Part shown: positions 28,065 to 38,248 of the stretch, piece after piece
Position numbering within the stretch: position 1 is the stretch's first letter
Layout of the letters: the number at the start of each line of letters is the position of its first letter
From: Mucilaginibacter xinganensis
Lineage (GTDB): Bacteria > Bacteroidota > Bacteroidia > Sphingobacteriales > Sphingobacteriaceae
Direction of reading: 5' to 3'
Assembly: GCF_002257585.1 (NCBI RefSeq)
Contig: NZ_CP022743.1
Coordinates: 3,534,001-3,598,000 of the forward strand
DNA: 64,000 bases
Program-made: the position numbers and the translations under genes
Notes under the pieces: model-generated
What the model was told of the DNA's origin: nothing
The model's input: only the letters and a program-made list of their open reading frames with translations
Database searches by the model: none

Positions 28065-28090
28065 AGACGTAAACATTGCGTCTCTACGAT
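28058..28090. terminator. 12-bp palindromic hairpin at convergent gene ends
   Basis: Perfect arms ATCGTAGAGACG (28058-28069) and CGTCTCTACGAT (28079-28090) enclose a nine-base loop. The left arm covers the LytTR stop codon and the right arm lies 5 bases before the end of uxuA on the other strand. There is no strong T-run, so it may be a REP-type repeat that doubles as a bidirectional terminator. The GTAGAGACG word is familiar from dispersed palindromes in several bacterial groups (recollection, not searched). Confidence 0.65.
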
Positions 28091-28095
28091 TTGAT

Positions 28096-29283
28096 CTATA
28101 AACCTCTTTTTATCCCCATTTCTAAACCACGGAGCTCGGCCAGGCCTTTTAACCTGCCGATTGCTGAATATCCGGGAAAAGTATTATAGCTAAAATCATC
28201 CAGAAGCTTATGCCCATGATCAGGCCTCATCGGAATGGCAATATCCTCCCTCCCGCTTTCGGCCCGCCGCTTTTGCTCCAGTATCACGTTTTTCATAACG
28301 GCATACATATCAGTACTCCCCGCTAAATGATTGGCTTCGTAAAAGCTTCCATCAGCTTCGCGCTGTACATTACGTAAGTGGAGGAAATGAATATGTTTGC
28401 CCAGGCGGTCAACTATTCCCGGCAAGTCGTTATCCTCCCTTGCACCTAATGACCCCGTACAGAACGTGAGCCCATTACTGCCCGATGGCGATGCATTTAT
28501 CACAAATTCAAGATCTGCTTCTGTTGAAATCACCCTCGGCAGGCCAAATATCGGGAACGGCGGATCGTCAGGATGGATGCACATTTTTATCCCCAGTTGC
28601 TCTGCTTCCGGAATTATTGCCTGCAGAAAATAAGCAAGGTTTTGTTTCAGCATTCCGGCATCAATATTCTTATATTTTTCAAGATGATCCTTAAATTCTG
28701 CTATAGTCAAAACCTTATCTGTACCGGGCAAACCGGCCATGACATTTTTAACAAGCGCTTTTTTAGCATCCTTGCCAATCCCGTCTAAATATTTTTTTGC
28801 AGCCTTTTGTTCATCAGTATTAAACTCAATGTATGCAGCTTCGCGTTCAAGAATATAAAGGTCAAACGCGGCAAGCGCAGGTGCATGAAAGCGTAATGCC
28901 GAAGCACCGTTGGGAAGGCGATAATCAATATCGGTACGGGTCCAGTCAAGCACCGGCATAAAATTGTAACAAACTGTTTTAACGTTCGCTTTATACAGAT
29001 TTTTAAGTGTTGCTATATATTTTTCGATGTACTGATCACGGTCGGCGGCTGCCGTTTTAATGCTTTCGTGAATGTTAACACTTTCCACCACCGACCAGGT
29101 GAGCCCCGCAGCCTGGATCACACTTTTACGGGTTTCTATTTCATCAAGGCTCCACACTTCGCCGCTGGGAACATGATGCAGCGCGGTTACCACACCGGTA
29201 GCCCCTGTTTGGCTGATGCTTGTTAACGTAACAGCGTCAGCAGGGCCATACCAGCGAAAAGTTTGTTCTAAATTACTGAACAT
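28096..29283 (-). CDS. uxuA: mannonate dehydratase
   Basis: Protein of 395 residues of the UxuA TIM-barrel family. Recognisable segments are FRWYGPADAVTL at the start, ATGVVTALHHVP, NFMPVLDWTRTD, MCIHPDDPP with metal-ligand residues, NGLTFCTGSLGA and FLHLRNVQ. It dehydrates D-mannonate to 2-keto-3-deoxy-gluconate in glucuronate catabolism. No other uronate genes are adjacent; the downstream side is a hairpin and the upstream side a terminator, so it appears monocistronic. Length agrees with the family (about 390). Confidence 0.93.
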   Translation of the reverse strand: MFSNLEQTFRWYGPADAVTLTSISQTGATGVVTALHHVPSGEVWSLDEIETRKSVIQAAGLTWSVVESVNIHESIKTAAADRDQYIEKYIATLKNLYKANVKTVCYNFMPVLDWTRTDIDYRLPNGASALRFHAPALAAFDLYILEREAAYIEFNTDEQKAAKKYLDGIGKDAKKALVKNVMAGLPGTDKVLTIAEFKDHLEKYKNIDAGMLKQNLAYFLQAIIPEAEQLGIKMCIHPDDPPFPIFGLPRVISTEADLEFVINASPSGSNGLTFCTGSLGAREDNDLPGIVDRLGKHIHFLHLRNVQREADGSFYEANHLAGSTDMYAVMKNVILEQKRRAESGREDIAIPMRPDHGHKLLDDFSYNTFPGYSAIGRLKGLAELRGLEMGIKRGL

Positions 29284-29355
29284 GATAATATGATTATTTG
29301 CGATAAAAATAGGGATTAGCGTGAAGATGCAAGAATCAAGACCTCATAAATAAAA

Positions 29356-29387
29356 AAGAGCCGGAAAATTGAAATCTCCCGGCTCTT
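29356..29387 (-). terminator. intrinsic terminator of the xyl operon
   Basis: A nine-base perfect stem (AAGAGCCGG / CCGGCTCTT) with a 14-base loop is followed on the minus strand by a run of T residues (complement of TAAAAAA). It lies 27 bases after the symporter stop and before uxuA, ending the xylB-xylA-symporter transcript. Confidence 0.85.
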
Positions 29388-29413
29388 ATATGTCTTTGCG
29401 TTAAGGGTATTTT

Positions 29414-31120
29414 TTACCAGAAAATGGAGTAAAGAGCAACCACTATGCCGGTGATGATAAGTGCACCCGCTAAAAAACCTTTTGAAGTTTTAAACATTGA
29501 ACTGTCAATTTCAAGCCCGTTTGTTGTAACACCCCTCGCCTGATCAATTTTGGAAATGATGAACATTCCAACCACGCAAATAATAAATACAAAACCCATA
29601 CGGTCAAGGAAAGGGATCTCATAAAGGCTGGTCACCTTATCATCCTGCAATGCGAGTTTTGAAAAGCCATAAGGCGAAAGGAAACGCAGATCGGCAAAAC
29701 GGGGTAATACCTTAAAGAAGCAGGAGAAGATGAAACCGCCCACGGTAGCAAACATTGCTGCGTTAGAGGTAGCTTTTTTCCAAAAGAAGCCAAGAATAAA
29801 CATAGCGAAGATGCCAGGTGAAACGAACCCGGTATATTCCTGGATATACTGGAAGCCCTGCTTGCCTTCGCCCATCAGTGCTTTACCTATCAGTTCGGAT
29901 AAAATAATACCCAACACCATAGCCACAACTACCGACCATTTACCCAAAACCACTAACTTTTTGTCGGTAGCATCGGGGTTAATGGCTTTTTTATAGATGT
30001 CGAGCGTAAAAATTGTAGCAATACTATTAGCCTTACCCGCAAGCGAAGCAACAATAGCAGCGGTTAATGCCGCAAACGACAGTCCTTTTAGGCCGGTAGG
30101 CAACAGGTTTAGTAATGATGGGTAAGCTTTATTTGGATCGATAACCCCTGATGAGCTCATCATCTCCTGGTGGAACATTCCTTTCTGATAAAGCAGGTAA
30201 GCGGCGATACCAGGCAATACCACAATAACCGGCATTAGCAGCTTAAGGAAAGCCGCAAACAGGATACCGCCTCTTGCTGTCTTAAGATTAGCGCCCAACG
30301 CCCTTTGCGTAATGTATTGATTACAGCCCCAATAGTTAAGGTTAGTAATCCACATGCCGCCTATCAATACGGTTAATCCAGGAAGGTCCATATAATTTGG
30401 ATTGTCCTTTTTAAAGATCATGTGGAAGTGATCAGAAGCTTCGGAATGTAGAATTTTGAATCCATTCAACAGCCCTGTGGTACCTTCTTTTTCGCTCAAA
30501 AGCGTTAATGCAAGATAGGTAGCCATCAGTCCACCTAAAATAAGTACAGCCACCTGGATAACATCTGTGTAACCAATAACTTTCATCCCGCCCAATGTAA
30601 TAACAATGGAAAACGCTGCCAGCAACCAGATACAAAGGTGAATGTCAATCCCAGAGATGCCGCTGATTGCCAGCGCGCCCAGGTATAAAATAGACATTAA
30701 ATTAACCACGATATACAGCAACAGCCAAAAGATAGCCATTACCATTGCTACCGTTCCATTATAACGCTGGTGAAGAAATTGCGGCATGGTGAAAATCTTA
30801 TTTTTAAGATACACCGGGATAAAAAATACCGCTACAATGATCAGCGTAATAGCAGCCATCCACTCGTAAGTTGAAATGGCCAGGCCCATTTTAAAGGCTG
30901 ACCCACTTGTTCCGATAAACTGCTCAGCCGAGATATTTGAAGCTATTAATGAAGCCCCGATAGCCCACCAGGTAAGTGATCCCTCTGCCAGAAAATAATC
31001 TTTAGAAGTGGCATCGGCGTTATGCTTACGTTTATAAACCCACCAGCCATAGCCGGATACGATAATAAAGTAGATCAGGAATACAGCATAATCGCCATAC
31101 GAGAGGGTTTTCAGGTTCAT
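29414..31120 (-). CDS. sodium:solute symporter (SSS family), probable xylose importer
   Basis: Protein of 568 residues with about 14 hydrophobic segments. SSS features include WWAIGASLIASNISAEQFIG, GGMWITNLNYWGCNQYITQR and KANSIATIFTLDIY. Members of this SglT-like branch import sugars with sodium. It is the third gene after xylB and xylA (46 bases after xylA ends), so D-xylose is the likely cargo. The operon ends at the terminator at 29356-29387. Specificity for xylose is inferred from context. Confidence 0.9.
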   Translation of the reverse strand: MNLKTLSYGDYAVFLIYFIIVSGYGWWVYKRKHNADATSKDYFLAEGSLTWWAIGASLIASNISAEQFIGTSGSAFKMGLAISTYEWMAAITLIIVAVFFIPVYLKNKIFTMPQFLHQRYNGTVAMVMAIFWLLLYIVVNLMSILYLGALAISGISGIDIHLCIWLLAAFSIVITLGGMKVIGYTDVIQVAVLILGGLMATYLALTLLSEKEGTTGLLNGFKILHSEASDHFHMIFKKDNPNYMDLPGLTVLIGGMWITNLNYWGCNQYITQRALGANLKTARGGILFAAFLKLLMPVIVVLPGIAAYLLYQKGMFHQEMMSSSGVIDPNKAYPSLLNLLPTGLKGLSFAALTAAIVASLAGKANSIATIFTLDIYKKAINPDATDKKLVVLGKWSVVVAMVLGIILSELIGKALMGEGKQGFQYIQEYTGFVSPGIFAMFILGFFWKKATSNAAMFATVGGFIFSCFFKVLPRFADLRFLSPYGFSKLALQDDKVTSLYEIPFLDRMGFVFIICVVGMFIISKIDQARGVTTNGLEIDSSMFKTSKGFLAGALIITGIVVALYSIFW

Positions 31121-31166
31121 TGTTTACTAAAATTAGGTTTTTATATGTTGGTTTGACAATTATAAA

Positions 31167-32495
31167 CTATATATATCTATTTATCAAATTTTCCAGGTAT
31201 TCTTGTTTACCACTGATGGTTTTTGGCTCGCCATTATCAATTGCATAGGCGCGCAAATCCTCTAATGACAACTTGCCTTCTTCAAAATCTTTTCCTTTAC
31301 CGGCATCAAATGAAGCGTACCTGTCTTTACGCAATTTTAGGTATTCAGATTTTTGGAGGATGTTATCAGCAATAACTAACGCCCTCGCAAAAATATCCAT
31401 ACCGCCAATGTGAGCGTAAAATAGATCGGCAGGATCAGTTGAATTACGACGGATCTTAGCGTCGAAGTTAATACCCCCGCCCTGGAAACCGCCTGCTTCC
31501 AGTATGATCATCATAATTTCGGTCACCTCGTTTATATCGTTCGGAAACTGATCCGTGTCCCAGCCGTTCTGGTTGTCACCACGGTTGGCATCAATTGAAC
31601 CCAGCAAACCTGAATCGGCAGCTACCTGCAGTTCATGCTGGAAGGTGTGGCCTGCCAGGGTTGCATGGTTAACTTCCAGGTTTAATTTAAAATCGTTAAG
31701 CAGGTCGTATTTCTGCAAAAAGCCCAGTACCGTTGCAGCATCGTAGTCATATTGGTGCTTGGTTGGTTCGCAAGGCTTTGGTTCGATAAAGAAAGTGCCT
31801 TTAAAACCCTGTTTACGGGCATAGTCTTTTGCTGTATGTAAAAATTTCGCAAAATGCTCCTGCTCGCGTTTCATATCGGTGTTCAGTAAAGTCATGTAAC
31901 CTTCTCTTCCGCCCCAGAAAACATAATTCTCGCCGCCTAGGGCTATAGTTGCATCAATAGCAGCTTTTACCTGCGCTGCCGCGTGGCTCAGCACGTGAAA
32001 ATCAGGATTGGTAGCCGCACCGTTCATATACCGGCGGTTGCTGAACAGGTTTGAAGTTCCCCAAAGTAATTTTACGCCGCTGGCCGCCTGTTTCTGTTTG
32101 GCATAATCAACCAATGCCTGTAAACGGCGGTCGTTCTCGTTCACATCGTTGGTATAATCAACCACGTCAACATCGTGAAAACAGTAATAGTTTATGCCCA
32201 TTTTGGTAATGAACTCAAAGGCAGCATCCATTTTATCTTTTGCACGTTCAACCGCATCAGATTTTTCATTCCATGCAAAAACGTGGGTTGGCTCACCAAA
32301 CGGATCAGCGCCATTGCCAACAAACGAATGCCAGTAAGCGCAGGCAAAACGCAAATGATCTTTCATCGTTTTGCCGGCCACTACCTTATTTTCGTCGTAC
32401 CAGCGGAATGCCAGCGGATTATCTGATTGCTGTCCTTCGTATTTTACCTGGCCTATACCTTTAAAAAATTCTTTTTCACCTGTTATTATGCTCAT
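31167..32495 (-). CDS. xylA: xylose isomerase
   Basis: Protein of 442 residues, the usual length of class II xylose isomerases. Signature parts are [10 protein letters not shown] with the catalytic His and Asp, [26 protein letters not shown] with metal-binding Glu and Lys, and the metal site in [18 protein letters not shown] text ([11 protein letters not shown]). It converts D-xylose to D-xylulose in the cytoplasm. It starts 29 bases after xylB ends and is followed by the symporter, forming a xylB-xylA-symporter operon divergent from a LacI regulator. Confidence 0.96.
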   Translation of the reverse strand: MSIITGEKEFFKGIGQVKYEGQQSDNPLAFRWYDENKVVAGKTMKDHLRFACAYWHSFVGNGADPFGEPTHVFAWNEKSDAVERAKDKMDAAFEFITKMGINYYCFHDVDVVDYTNDVNENDRRLQALVDYAKQKQAASGVKLLWGTSNLFSNRRYMNGAATNPDFHVLSHAAAQVKAAIDATIALGGENYVFWGGREGYMTLLNTDMKREQEHFAKFLHTAKDYARKQGFKGTFFIEPKPCEPTKHQYDYDAATVLGFLQKYDLLNDFKLNLEVNHATLAGHTFQHELQVAADSGLLGSIDANRGDNQNGWDTDQFPNDINEVTEIMMIILEAGGFQGGGINFDAKIRRNSTDPADLFYAHIGGMDIFARALVIADNILQKSEYLKLRKDRYASFDAGKGKDFEEGKLSLEDLRAYAIDNGEPKTISGKQEYLENLINRYI

Positions 32496-32524
32496 GATTT
32501 TATAGATTGATTATACCGATTTAT

Positions 32525-34003
32525 TTAGTTTGTTAATTGTTTTTCAAGTAAGGCTTTCCATTCCTGGTAAGCGGGTTCAAGGTGTTGGGTTGATGGCTGA
32601 ACCAGTTGCACCGGGTGCATGTGTTCAAATGCCTGTTTCGGCGATGAAAAGATTTGCGCCCCTATGCCCGCACCCAGCGCTGCACCCACACTTCCGTCGT
32701 TTTTGTACAGTTCAACCGGTACACCGGTAATATTCACAAAGCTTTGGGTAAATAATTCGCTCAGGAATAAGTTGTTTTTGCCGGCGCGGATAATGGTTGG
32801 GTTCATGCCGTTTTCGCGCATAATATCCAGTCCGTATCTGAAGGCAAACGCTATCCCTTCCTGTACGGCCCTTACCACGTGGTTACGGCCGTGAATATTC
32901 AGATCGATATTATGAAAATGGGCGCCAACTATTTTGTTATTCAGCATCCGCTCTGCACCGTTGCCAAAAGGCAGTACGCGCAAGCCATCGCTGCCCAATG
33001 GTGCCCCGGCTGCCCCGGCATTCATTTGCAGGTAGCTTTCATCCGGCCCGAACACCTGTTTTAACCACCTGTACATGCTGCCAACTCCGTTGATACACAG
33101 CAGCACCCCGAGGCGCTTCTGCTGTTCGGTGTAGTTTACGTGGGCGAAGGTGTTAACGCGCGACTGCTGATCATAACCCAGTTGATCTGTAACCCCATAG
33201 ATCACCCCCGATGTTCCTGCTGTTGCTGCAACTTCGCCGGGGTTAAGCACATTTAATGAAAGGGCATTATTAGGCTGATCGCCCGATTTATAGGTTACCG
33301 GGATGCCCGGTTTTAAACTCAGTTTTTGTGCCACTGACGATAAAAGGTTACCATGCGGCGAGAATACCTCCCTGATAACAGGAAAGAGCGCCTCATCAAA
33401 ACCAAAGTAATTGATAACGTCTTCTGAAATGCTATTGGTTTTAAAATCAAAAAACACCCCTTCAGACAAGGCTGATACCGATGTGGTAACCTCGCCGGTA
33501 AGCTTCATGGCAATAAAATCACCCGGCAGCATTATCTTATCTATCTTACTATATATCTCCGGTTCATTCGCTTTCACCCAGGCCAGCTTTGACGCGGTAA
33601 AGTTTCCGGGCGAGTTGAGCAGATGCGAAAGGCAGCGTTCCGGCCCTATCGCCTCAAAAGCTTTATCGCCGATGGCTACCGCACGGCTATCGCACCAAAT
33701 GATACTGTTGCGAAGCACCTGCTGATGTTGATCAACCAGCACCAAGCCATGCATCTGGTAGGCTATCCCTATTGCCGCAATATCTGCCGGGTTATAAGCT
33801 GCTGTTTGATGGCAAAGCCGGATTGCATGCTGCGCGTGTTCCCACCACATTTCAGGCGATTGCTCGGCCCAGCCGGGTTGCAACGCTATAATTGGCGACT
33901 CCGCATCCGGGTACTGTGCAGCTGCCAATACTTTTTGTAATGAAGCATCGACTATGGAAACTTTTACCGAGGACGTGCCTATATCAATCCCTAACAATAA
34001 CAT
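32525..34003 (-). CDS. xylB: xylulokinase
   Basis: Protein of 492 residues of the FGGY kinase family. The N-terminus has the phosphate-binding GIDIGTSSVKVSIVD. Other family motifs are AIGIAYQMHGLVLVD, MLPGDFIAMKLTGE and the ATP-binding GTSGVIYG-type and GAALGAGIGA segments. It phosphorylates D-xylulose to xylulose 5-phosphate. It is the first gene of the xyl operon; its start is 76 bases from the palindromic operator near the LacI start, so control by that repressor is likely. Confidence 0.94.
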   Translation of the reverse strand: MLLLGIDIGTSSVKVSIVDASLQKVLAAAQYPDAESPIIALQPGWAEQSPEMWWEHAQHAIRLCHQTAAYNPADIAAIGIAYQMHGLVLVDQHQQVLRNSIIWCDSRAVAIGDKAFEAIGPERCLSHLLNSPGNFTASKLAWVKANEPEIYSKIDKIMLPGDFIAMKLTGEVTTSVSALSEGVFFDFKTNSISEDVINYFGFDEALFPVIREVFSPHGNLLSSVAQKLSLKPGIPVTYKSGDQPNNALSLNVLNPGEVAATAGTSGVIYGVTDQLGYDQQSRVNTFAHVNYTEQQKRLGVLLCINGVGSMYRWLKQVFGPDESYLQMNAGAAGAPLGSDGLRVLPFGNGAERMLNNKIVGAHFHNIDLNIHGRNHVVRAVQEGIAFAFRYGLDIMRENGMNPTIIRAGKNNLFLSELFTQSFVNITGVPVELYKNDGSVGAALGAGIGAQIFSSPKQAFEHMHPVQLVQPSTQHLEPAYQEWKALLEKQLTN

Positions 34004-34079
34004 GATGAAGATGAATTAGCCCAAAGCGGGGCTGTTTATAATTTGTTTAAAGCAACGAATTTAATTTAATTTTTCAATA

Positions 34080-34093
34080 TGCAATCGATTGCA
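34080..34093. promoter_or_regulatory. perfect palindromic LacI-type operator
   Basis: TGCAATCGATTGCA is a 14-base perfect palindrome with the central CG typical of LacI/GalR-family operators. It lies in the divergent gap between xylB (start 34003) and the LacI regulator (ATG 34125), 31 bases before the latter. It is the likely binding site for that regulator, controlling both itself and the xyl operon. It also shows that the regulator does not start at the in-frame TTG inside the palindrome. Confidence 0.82.
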
Positions 34094-34124
34094 GAAAAAT
34101 ATTTTATCATCTTTACAAAGATTT

Positions 34125-35150
34125 ATGAACCGAAAGAAACGTGTAACCATTTATGATATTGCTCAAAAGCTCAATGTAACTGCTTCTACAGTTTCAAGGG
34201 CGCTGAGCAGCAATGGCTACGTAAATGAAGCCACCAAACAACTGGTACTGAAAACAGCCACCGAATTGAATTATAAGCGCAATACGCTGGCATCAAACCT
34301 ACGAATGGGGCAAACCAAAACCATTGGCGTTGTTGTGCCGCGCATTAATCAAAACTTTTTTGCCAATGTAATTGCAGGAATTGAAGACATCACTTACCAA
34401 AGAGGCTATAACCTGATCATTTGCCAGTCGGATGAGCAGCATGACAAAGAAGTAAAATGTGTTACCACCCTGATTAACCAGCGTGTGGACTGTATTGTAA
34501 TTTCGGTTTCGGCAGACAGCTACAACTACGATCATTTACAAAATGTGATAGACCAGGGCATCCAGCTCATCCAGTTTGACCGCGTGGCAGACGACCTGGA
34601 GACGTTAAAAGTTATAAACGACAACGAACAAGCGGCATTTGAGGCCATAAGCCATTTAATTGAACAGGGATACCGCCAAATAGCTTTGCTGGAAGGGCCG
34701 CAAAACCTGAATATCTTCAGGCAACGGAAAACGGGCTATTTGCGGGCGCTCCAAAAATTCAATATCCCGGTCAATAAAGCTTTTATAGTGGAGAACGCCT
34801 GGACAAAAGAATTAGGCGCCGAAGCAACAAGGAAATTATTAAGACTTGCGGTTGCCCCGGATGCTATTTTTGCTTCAACATCTGATTTCTCGGCCCTTGG
34901 GGTACTGGAGGTTGCCAATGACCTGCACATAAAAGTACCATCGCAATTAGGAATCTGCGGGTATTCAAATGAAGCTTTTACAGCCATCACCAGTCCCTCA
35001 ATTACCACTATTGATCAGTTTAGCGTTGATATGGGTAAAGCGGTAGCAAATTTATATTTTGATGAACTGGAGCAAACAATGGCATCGGTTGTCCCTAAAA
35101 CAATAAGTATTAAACCGGAATTGATTATCAGAGGGTCAACATTAAAGTAA
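34125..35150 (+). CDS. LacI-family transcriptional regulator (probable xylose regulator)
   Basis: Protein of 341 residues from ATG 34125. An upstream in-frame TTG overlaps the operator palindrome and is unlikely. The HTH is clear (TIYDIAQKLNVTASTVSRAL), followed by the hinge and a periplasmic-binding-protein-like sugar-sensing core (IGVVVPRINQNFFANVIAGI; ICGYSNEAFTAITSPS; TTIDQ). It is divergent from xylB-xylA-symporter with a palindromic operator between, so it probably represses these genes until a pentose effector binds. It ends in a very strong hairpin. Confidence 0.92.
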   Translation: MNRKKRVTIYDIAQKLNVTASTVSRALSSNGYVNEATKQLVLKTATELNYKRNTLASNLRMGQTKTIGVVVPRINQNFFANVIAGIEDITYQRGYNLIICQSDEQHDKEVKCVTTLINQRVDCIVISVSADSYNYDHLQNVIDQGIQLIQFDRVADDLETLKVINDNEQAAFEAISHLIEQGYRQIALLEGPQNLNIFRQRKTGYLRALQKFNIPVNKAFIVENAWTKELGAEATRKLLRLAVAPDAIFASTSDFSALGVLEVANDLHIKVPSQLGICGYSNEAFTAITSPSITTIDQFSVDMGKAVANLYFDELEQTMASVVPKTISIKPELIIRGSTLK

Positions 35151-35182
35151 CAGGGACATCAAATCTGATGTCCCTGTTACTT
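35145..35182. terminator. strong bidirectional terminator
   Basis: A 17-base perfect stem begins in the last codons of the LacI gene (35145-35161) and pairs with 35166-35182 across a four-base loop. It is followed by T-rich sequence on the plus strand and preceded by A/T-rich sequence for the minus strand. It separates the LacI gene from the convergent slyD gene. Confidence 0.88.
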
Positions 35183-35224
35183 AATTATTTTAGGGCACAA
35201 AGCATTGGGCCTTTACATTAAGAA

Positions 35225-35722
35225 TTAGTGTGCGTGATGACCATCGGCACCATGTGCGTGGCCATGTGATAACTCTTCGGGAGTTGCCGGGCGTACATTA
35301 AGGATATTGCCTTTAAAATGAAGCTCCTGCCCTGCCATCGGGTGGTTAAGGTCAACAATTACCGAATCTTCAGTTACTGATACTACCTGGCCCTGGAAAC
35401 GGTTGCCATTGTTATCCTGTAAAGGAATCACTGTTCCTATTTCCGGAACGCCGCTTTCGTTGAACATTTCTAATGGCAAATTGGCTACAGCCTCTTCGTC
35501 GTAGATGCCGTAAGCATCTTCGGCAGTTAAACGGAAGTCATAAGTATCACCTGTTGAAAGGGCACTTAAATTTTCTTCAAACCTTGGAAGCATTTGTCCT
35601 GCTCCATATAAAAAAGTAAGCGGTTGCTCTTCTGTTGCGCTTTCCTGCAATACTTCAGCACCGTCCTGGTCAACATACAGATCGTAAGTTAATGACACTA
35701 CGTGTTGTGGGTTAATTTTCAT
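35225..35722 (-). CDS. slyD: SlyD-like FKBP-type peptidyl-prolyl isomerase
   Basis: Protein of 165 residues. The FKBP domain is split by the insert-in-flap insertion typical of SlyD (VSLTYDLYVDQDGAEVLQES, FLYGAGQMLPRFEENL, DAYGIYDEE, DLNHPMAGQELHF). The C-terminus is His-rich (SHGHAHGADGHHAH), as in SlyD proteins that bind nickel or other metals. It is a cytoplasmic folding helper and prolyl isomerase. It is convergent with the LacI gene and separated by a strong terminator. Family length is about 150-200, so it is complete. Confidence 0.92.
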   Translation of the reverse strand: MKINPQHVVSLTYDLYVDQDGAEVLQESATEEQPLTFLYGAGQMLPRFEENLSALSTGDTYDFRLTAEDAYGIYDEEAVANLPLEMFNESGVPEIGTVIPLQDNNGNRFQGQVVSVTEDSVIVDLNHPMAGQELHFKGNILNVRPATPEELSHGHAHGADGHHAH

Positions 35723-35848
35723 TGTAAATGTGTTTGGACCGGGATTCAGCAGATCTAACGGATCAAATCAGGACACTTCCGGTTTATTATGATGTTATTT
35801 TATTGATTACTTATTTATGTATTAAGCCATGTAAGCCGGACCTTATAT

Positions 35849-37855
35849 TTAAAATCCGTTAATACCGGCCAGTGCAAACTTTACGTCGGTAGCAGGCAAT
35901 CCGCAGGTTTTGTCTTTACAAATAAATATTTGTGTAACAGCACCAAACCTGTCCTGCAGCAAAGGTAAACTTCCTTTTTTACCACCCAACATTATTTTGT
36001 TGGGGAGGTAATTTTTTTCTATTTCCATGCGCCGTTCTTCAAAATCATTGCCGGTTATGGCAATTTCGTAAATACCGAACACCTCTTCCATCAGCAGTAT
36101 GATCCAGTTTGAATAACTTGAACCATAACGTGCCAAATGCGGTACAATGTTTCGCAATAACTGCGCCGCTATTTCTTCATACCCGGTATTGTCAAATAAT
36201 AAGCCAAGTTTTTTCAGGCTGCGTGCCATTACCGAATTTGATGCAGGGATAACACTATCCATAATTTCAGCCTTACGGGCTATCAGTTGTTCATCATCGG
36301 CAGCGGTATAATAAAATATCCCCTTTTCAGCATCATAATAATGCGTTATAGCCTGATCAGCCAGCTTTTTTGCGCGCACTAGCCACTGCTCATCAAAAGT
36401 AACTTCGTACAAGGCAATCAACCCGTCAATCACATTTGCATAATCATCCAAAAAAGCTACCTGGTTCTGTTCGCCCCTTTTATAGATGCGTGACAACCTG
36501 TCAGCATCATTTACCAGGTTCTCAAAAATAAACCCGGCATTATTTAAAGCAAGTTGCAGGTATTCAGGTTGGTTAAATGCACGATAAGCCTCACAAAGGC
36601 CTTTCAGCATCAACCCGTTCCATGATGCAAGGATCTTGTTATCCAGGCCCGGGCGTACGCGTTGGCTTCGCGCCTCAAACACCTGTTGTTTAGCCGCTGT
36701 TATTTTATTGAGAAGTCCGTCAACGGACGTTCCCAGTTTTTCGGCCAGTGCTGTGTCGCTTTCCTTCCTGAACAGCACGTTGGAGTTTTCTTCCTCCCAG
36801 TTACCATCTTCGGTGATATTATAGTAGATGCAGAATAATTCGGCAGCGCCGCCGAGAATCTCATCAATCTCTTTTTTGGTAAAGATGTAGAACTTGCCTT
36901 CCTTACCCTCGCTGTCTGCATCAAGCGCCGAATAAAAGCCATAATCAGGCGACATGAGTTCCCGCTGCAAAAAATTAACGATCTCGCCAACCGTTTCCCG
37001 GTAAAGCGGATCGGGGTTCCAGGTAAATGCCTCCGAATACAGGCTTACCAGTTGTGCATTGTCATACAGCATTTTTTCAAAGTGCGGTACGTGCCACCTG
37101 CCATCTACCGAATAACGGGCAAACCCACCCCCAACATGGTCATAAATACCCCCGAAAGCCATTTGGTGAAGGGTGAGCTTCACCGCCTTAGCCACCTGCT
37201 CATCCTGCATTAAGTGCGCATAGCGCACCAGGCACTGCCAGTTGTTGGGCATCGGGAACTTGGGCGACGAGCCTATGCCGCCCTCCGTTTTATCAAAATA
37301 TTCTTTCCAGTTTTTGATGATCAGCTCCAGGTCCCCCCGGGTGTAGTCGGGCTGTTCCTTTACAAACGGGACGGATTCATATTGCTTTATACCTTCCGTT
37401 AACCTTTTGGCATAGTCTTCAGCTTCTTCGGGCTTTTGTTTGTAAAAATCGGCCAGGTTAAACAGCAGGCTGGTCCATTCGTTTTTTCGAAAATAGGTAC
37501 CCCCATAAATAGGCCGCTGATCGGGCAGGCAAATGCAGTTCAGCGGCCATCCGCCGCGGCCGCTCATCAACTGGATAGCGCTCATGTACACCTGGTCAAC
37601 ATCCGGGCGTTCTTCCCTATCCACCTTTATGCAGACAAAATACTGGTTCATAACCTCGGCCACGCCTTCATCCTCAAAGCTTTCGTGCTCCATTACATGG
37701 CACCAATGGCAGGCGGAGTAGCCTATACTTACCAGGATAAGCTTATTTTCGGCTTTGGCCTTTTTTAAGGCTTCGGGCCCCCAGGGGTACCAGTTAACCG
37801 GGTTATTGGCATGCTGCAGCAGGTATGGCGAGGTAGAATTGGCGAGTTGATTCAT
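35849..37855 (-). CDS. DUF255 / thioredoxin-domain protein (YyaL/SPATA20-like)
   Basis: Protein of 668 residues. The N-terminal thioredoxin-like domain has [18 protein letters not shown] with CXXC cysteines C49 and C52, and a typical [20 protein letters not shown] segment. The remaining 450 residues form an alpha/alpha toroid like N-acylglucosamine epimerase or glycoside hydrolases ([31 protein letters not shown]). The family is widespread, also in animals (SPATA20), with no firmly settled reaction. It has no signal peptide, so it is cytoplasmic. It appears monocistronic. Confidence 0.9.
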   Translation of the reverse strand: MNQLANSTSPYLLQHANNPVNWYPWGPEALKKAKAENKLILVSIGYSACHWCHVMEHESFEDEGVAEVMNQYFVCIKVDREERPDVDQVYMSAIQLMSGRGGWPLNCICLPDQRPIYGGTYFRKNEWTSLLFNLADFYKQKPEEAEDYAKRLTEGIKQYESVPFVKEQPDYTRGDLELIIKNWKEYFDKTEGGIGSSPKFPMPNNWQCLVRYAHLMQDEQVAKAVKLTLHQMAFGGIYDHVGGGFARYSVDGRWHVPHFEKMLYDNAQLVSLYSEAFTWNPDPLYRETVGEIVNFLQRELMSPDYGFYSALDADSEGKEGKFYIFTKKEIDEILGGAAELFCIYYNITEDGNWEEENSNVLFRKESDTALAEKLGTSVDGLLNKITAAKQQVFEARSQRVRPGLDNKILASWNGLMLKGLCEAYRAFNQPEYLQLALNNAGFIFENLVNDADRLSRIYKRGEQNQVAFLDDYANVIDGLIALYEVTFDEQWLVRAKKLADQAITHYYDAEKGIFYYTAADDEQLIARKAEIMDSVIPASNSVMARSLKKLGLLFDNTGYEEIAAQLLRNIVPHLARYGSSYSNWIILLMEEVFGIYEIAITGNDFEERRMEIEKNYLPNKIMLGGKKGSLPLLQDRFGAVTQIFICKDKTCGLPATDVKFALAGINGF

Positions 37856-37957
37856 AGCGGTTGATTAGGCGGCTAAATTGCAAATATTAAATGCACTTGA
37901 ATTAATATCAATTGGATTTGATAAAAGTTTTACAAAACGGGAGAAAGTGATTGATGT

Positions 37958-38248
37958 TTAGAAAAATATTGGATCCTGACGATTATCCCAAAAACATATA
38001 ATTACAATATTGTCCTCGTTTATTTTGTAGAATACTGAACAGCTTTTGTGTAAAATACATTTTCTAATTCCGGTATTTTCTTCAGCTACAGGATAAAGAA
38101 ACGGGGTATTTGCTATTGTTTTAAGAGCTTTTAAAACTTTGGTTTCAAATTTAACTACAAAACGATCTCCCCATTTTTCTTGCAGTTGAGTAACTAATGC
38201 GTCGAACGTTTCTTCTGCTTCCAGCGTGAACCTTAATTCAACGTTCAT
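37958..38248 (-). CDS. ParE/RelE-type toxin
   Basis: Protein of 96 residues. The fold signature of the RelE/ParE superfamily is visible: a helix pair (FDALVTQLQEKWGDRFVVKFETKVLKAL in parts), PFLYPVAEENTGIRKCILHK and the final strands SVFYKINEDNIVIICFWDNRQDP. It overlaps the 69-residue upstream gene by four bases (ATGA), the usual antitoxin-toxin order. Such toxins poison gyrase or cleave ribosome-bound mRNA; which of these applies cannot be told here. The pair lies alone between the DUF255 gene and an M1 peptidase. Confidence 0.82.
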   Translation of the reverse strand: MNVELRFTLEAEETFDALVTQLQEKWGDRFVVKFETKVLKALKTIANTPFLYPVAEENTGIRKCILHKSCSVFYKINEDNIVIICFWDNRQDPIFF

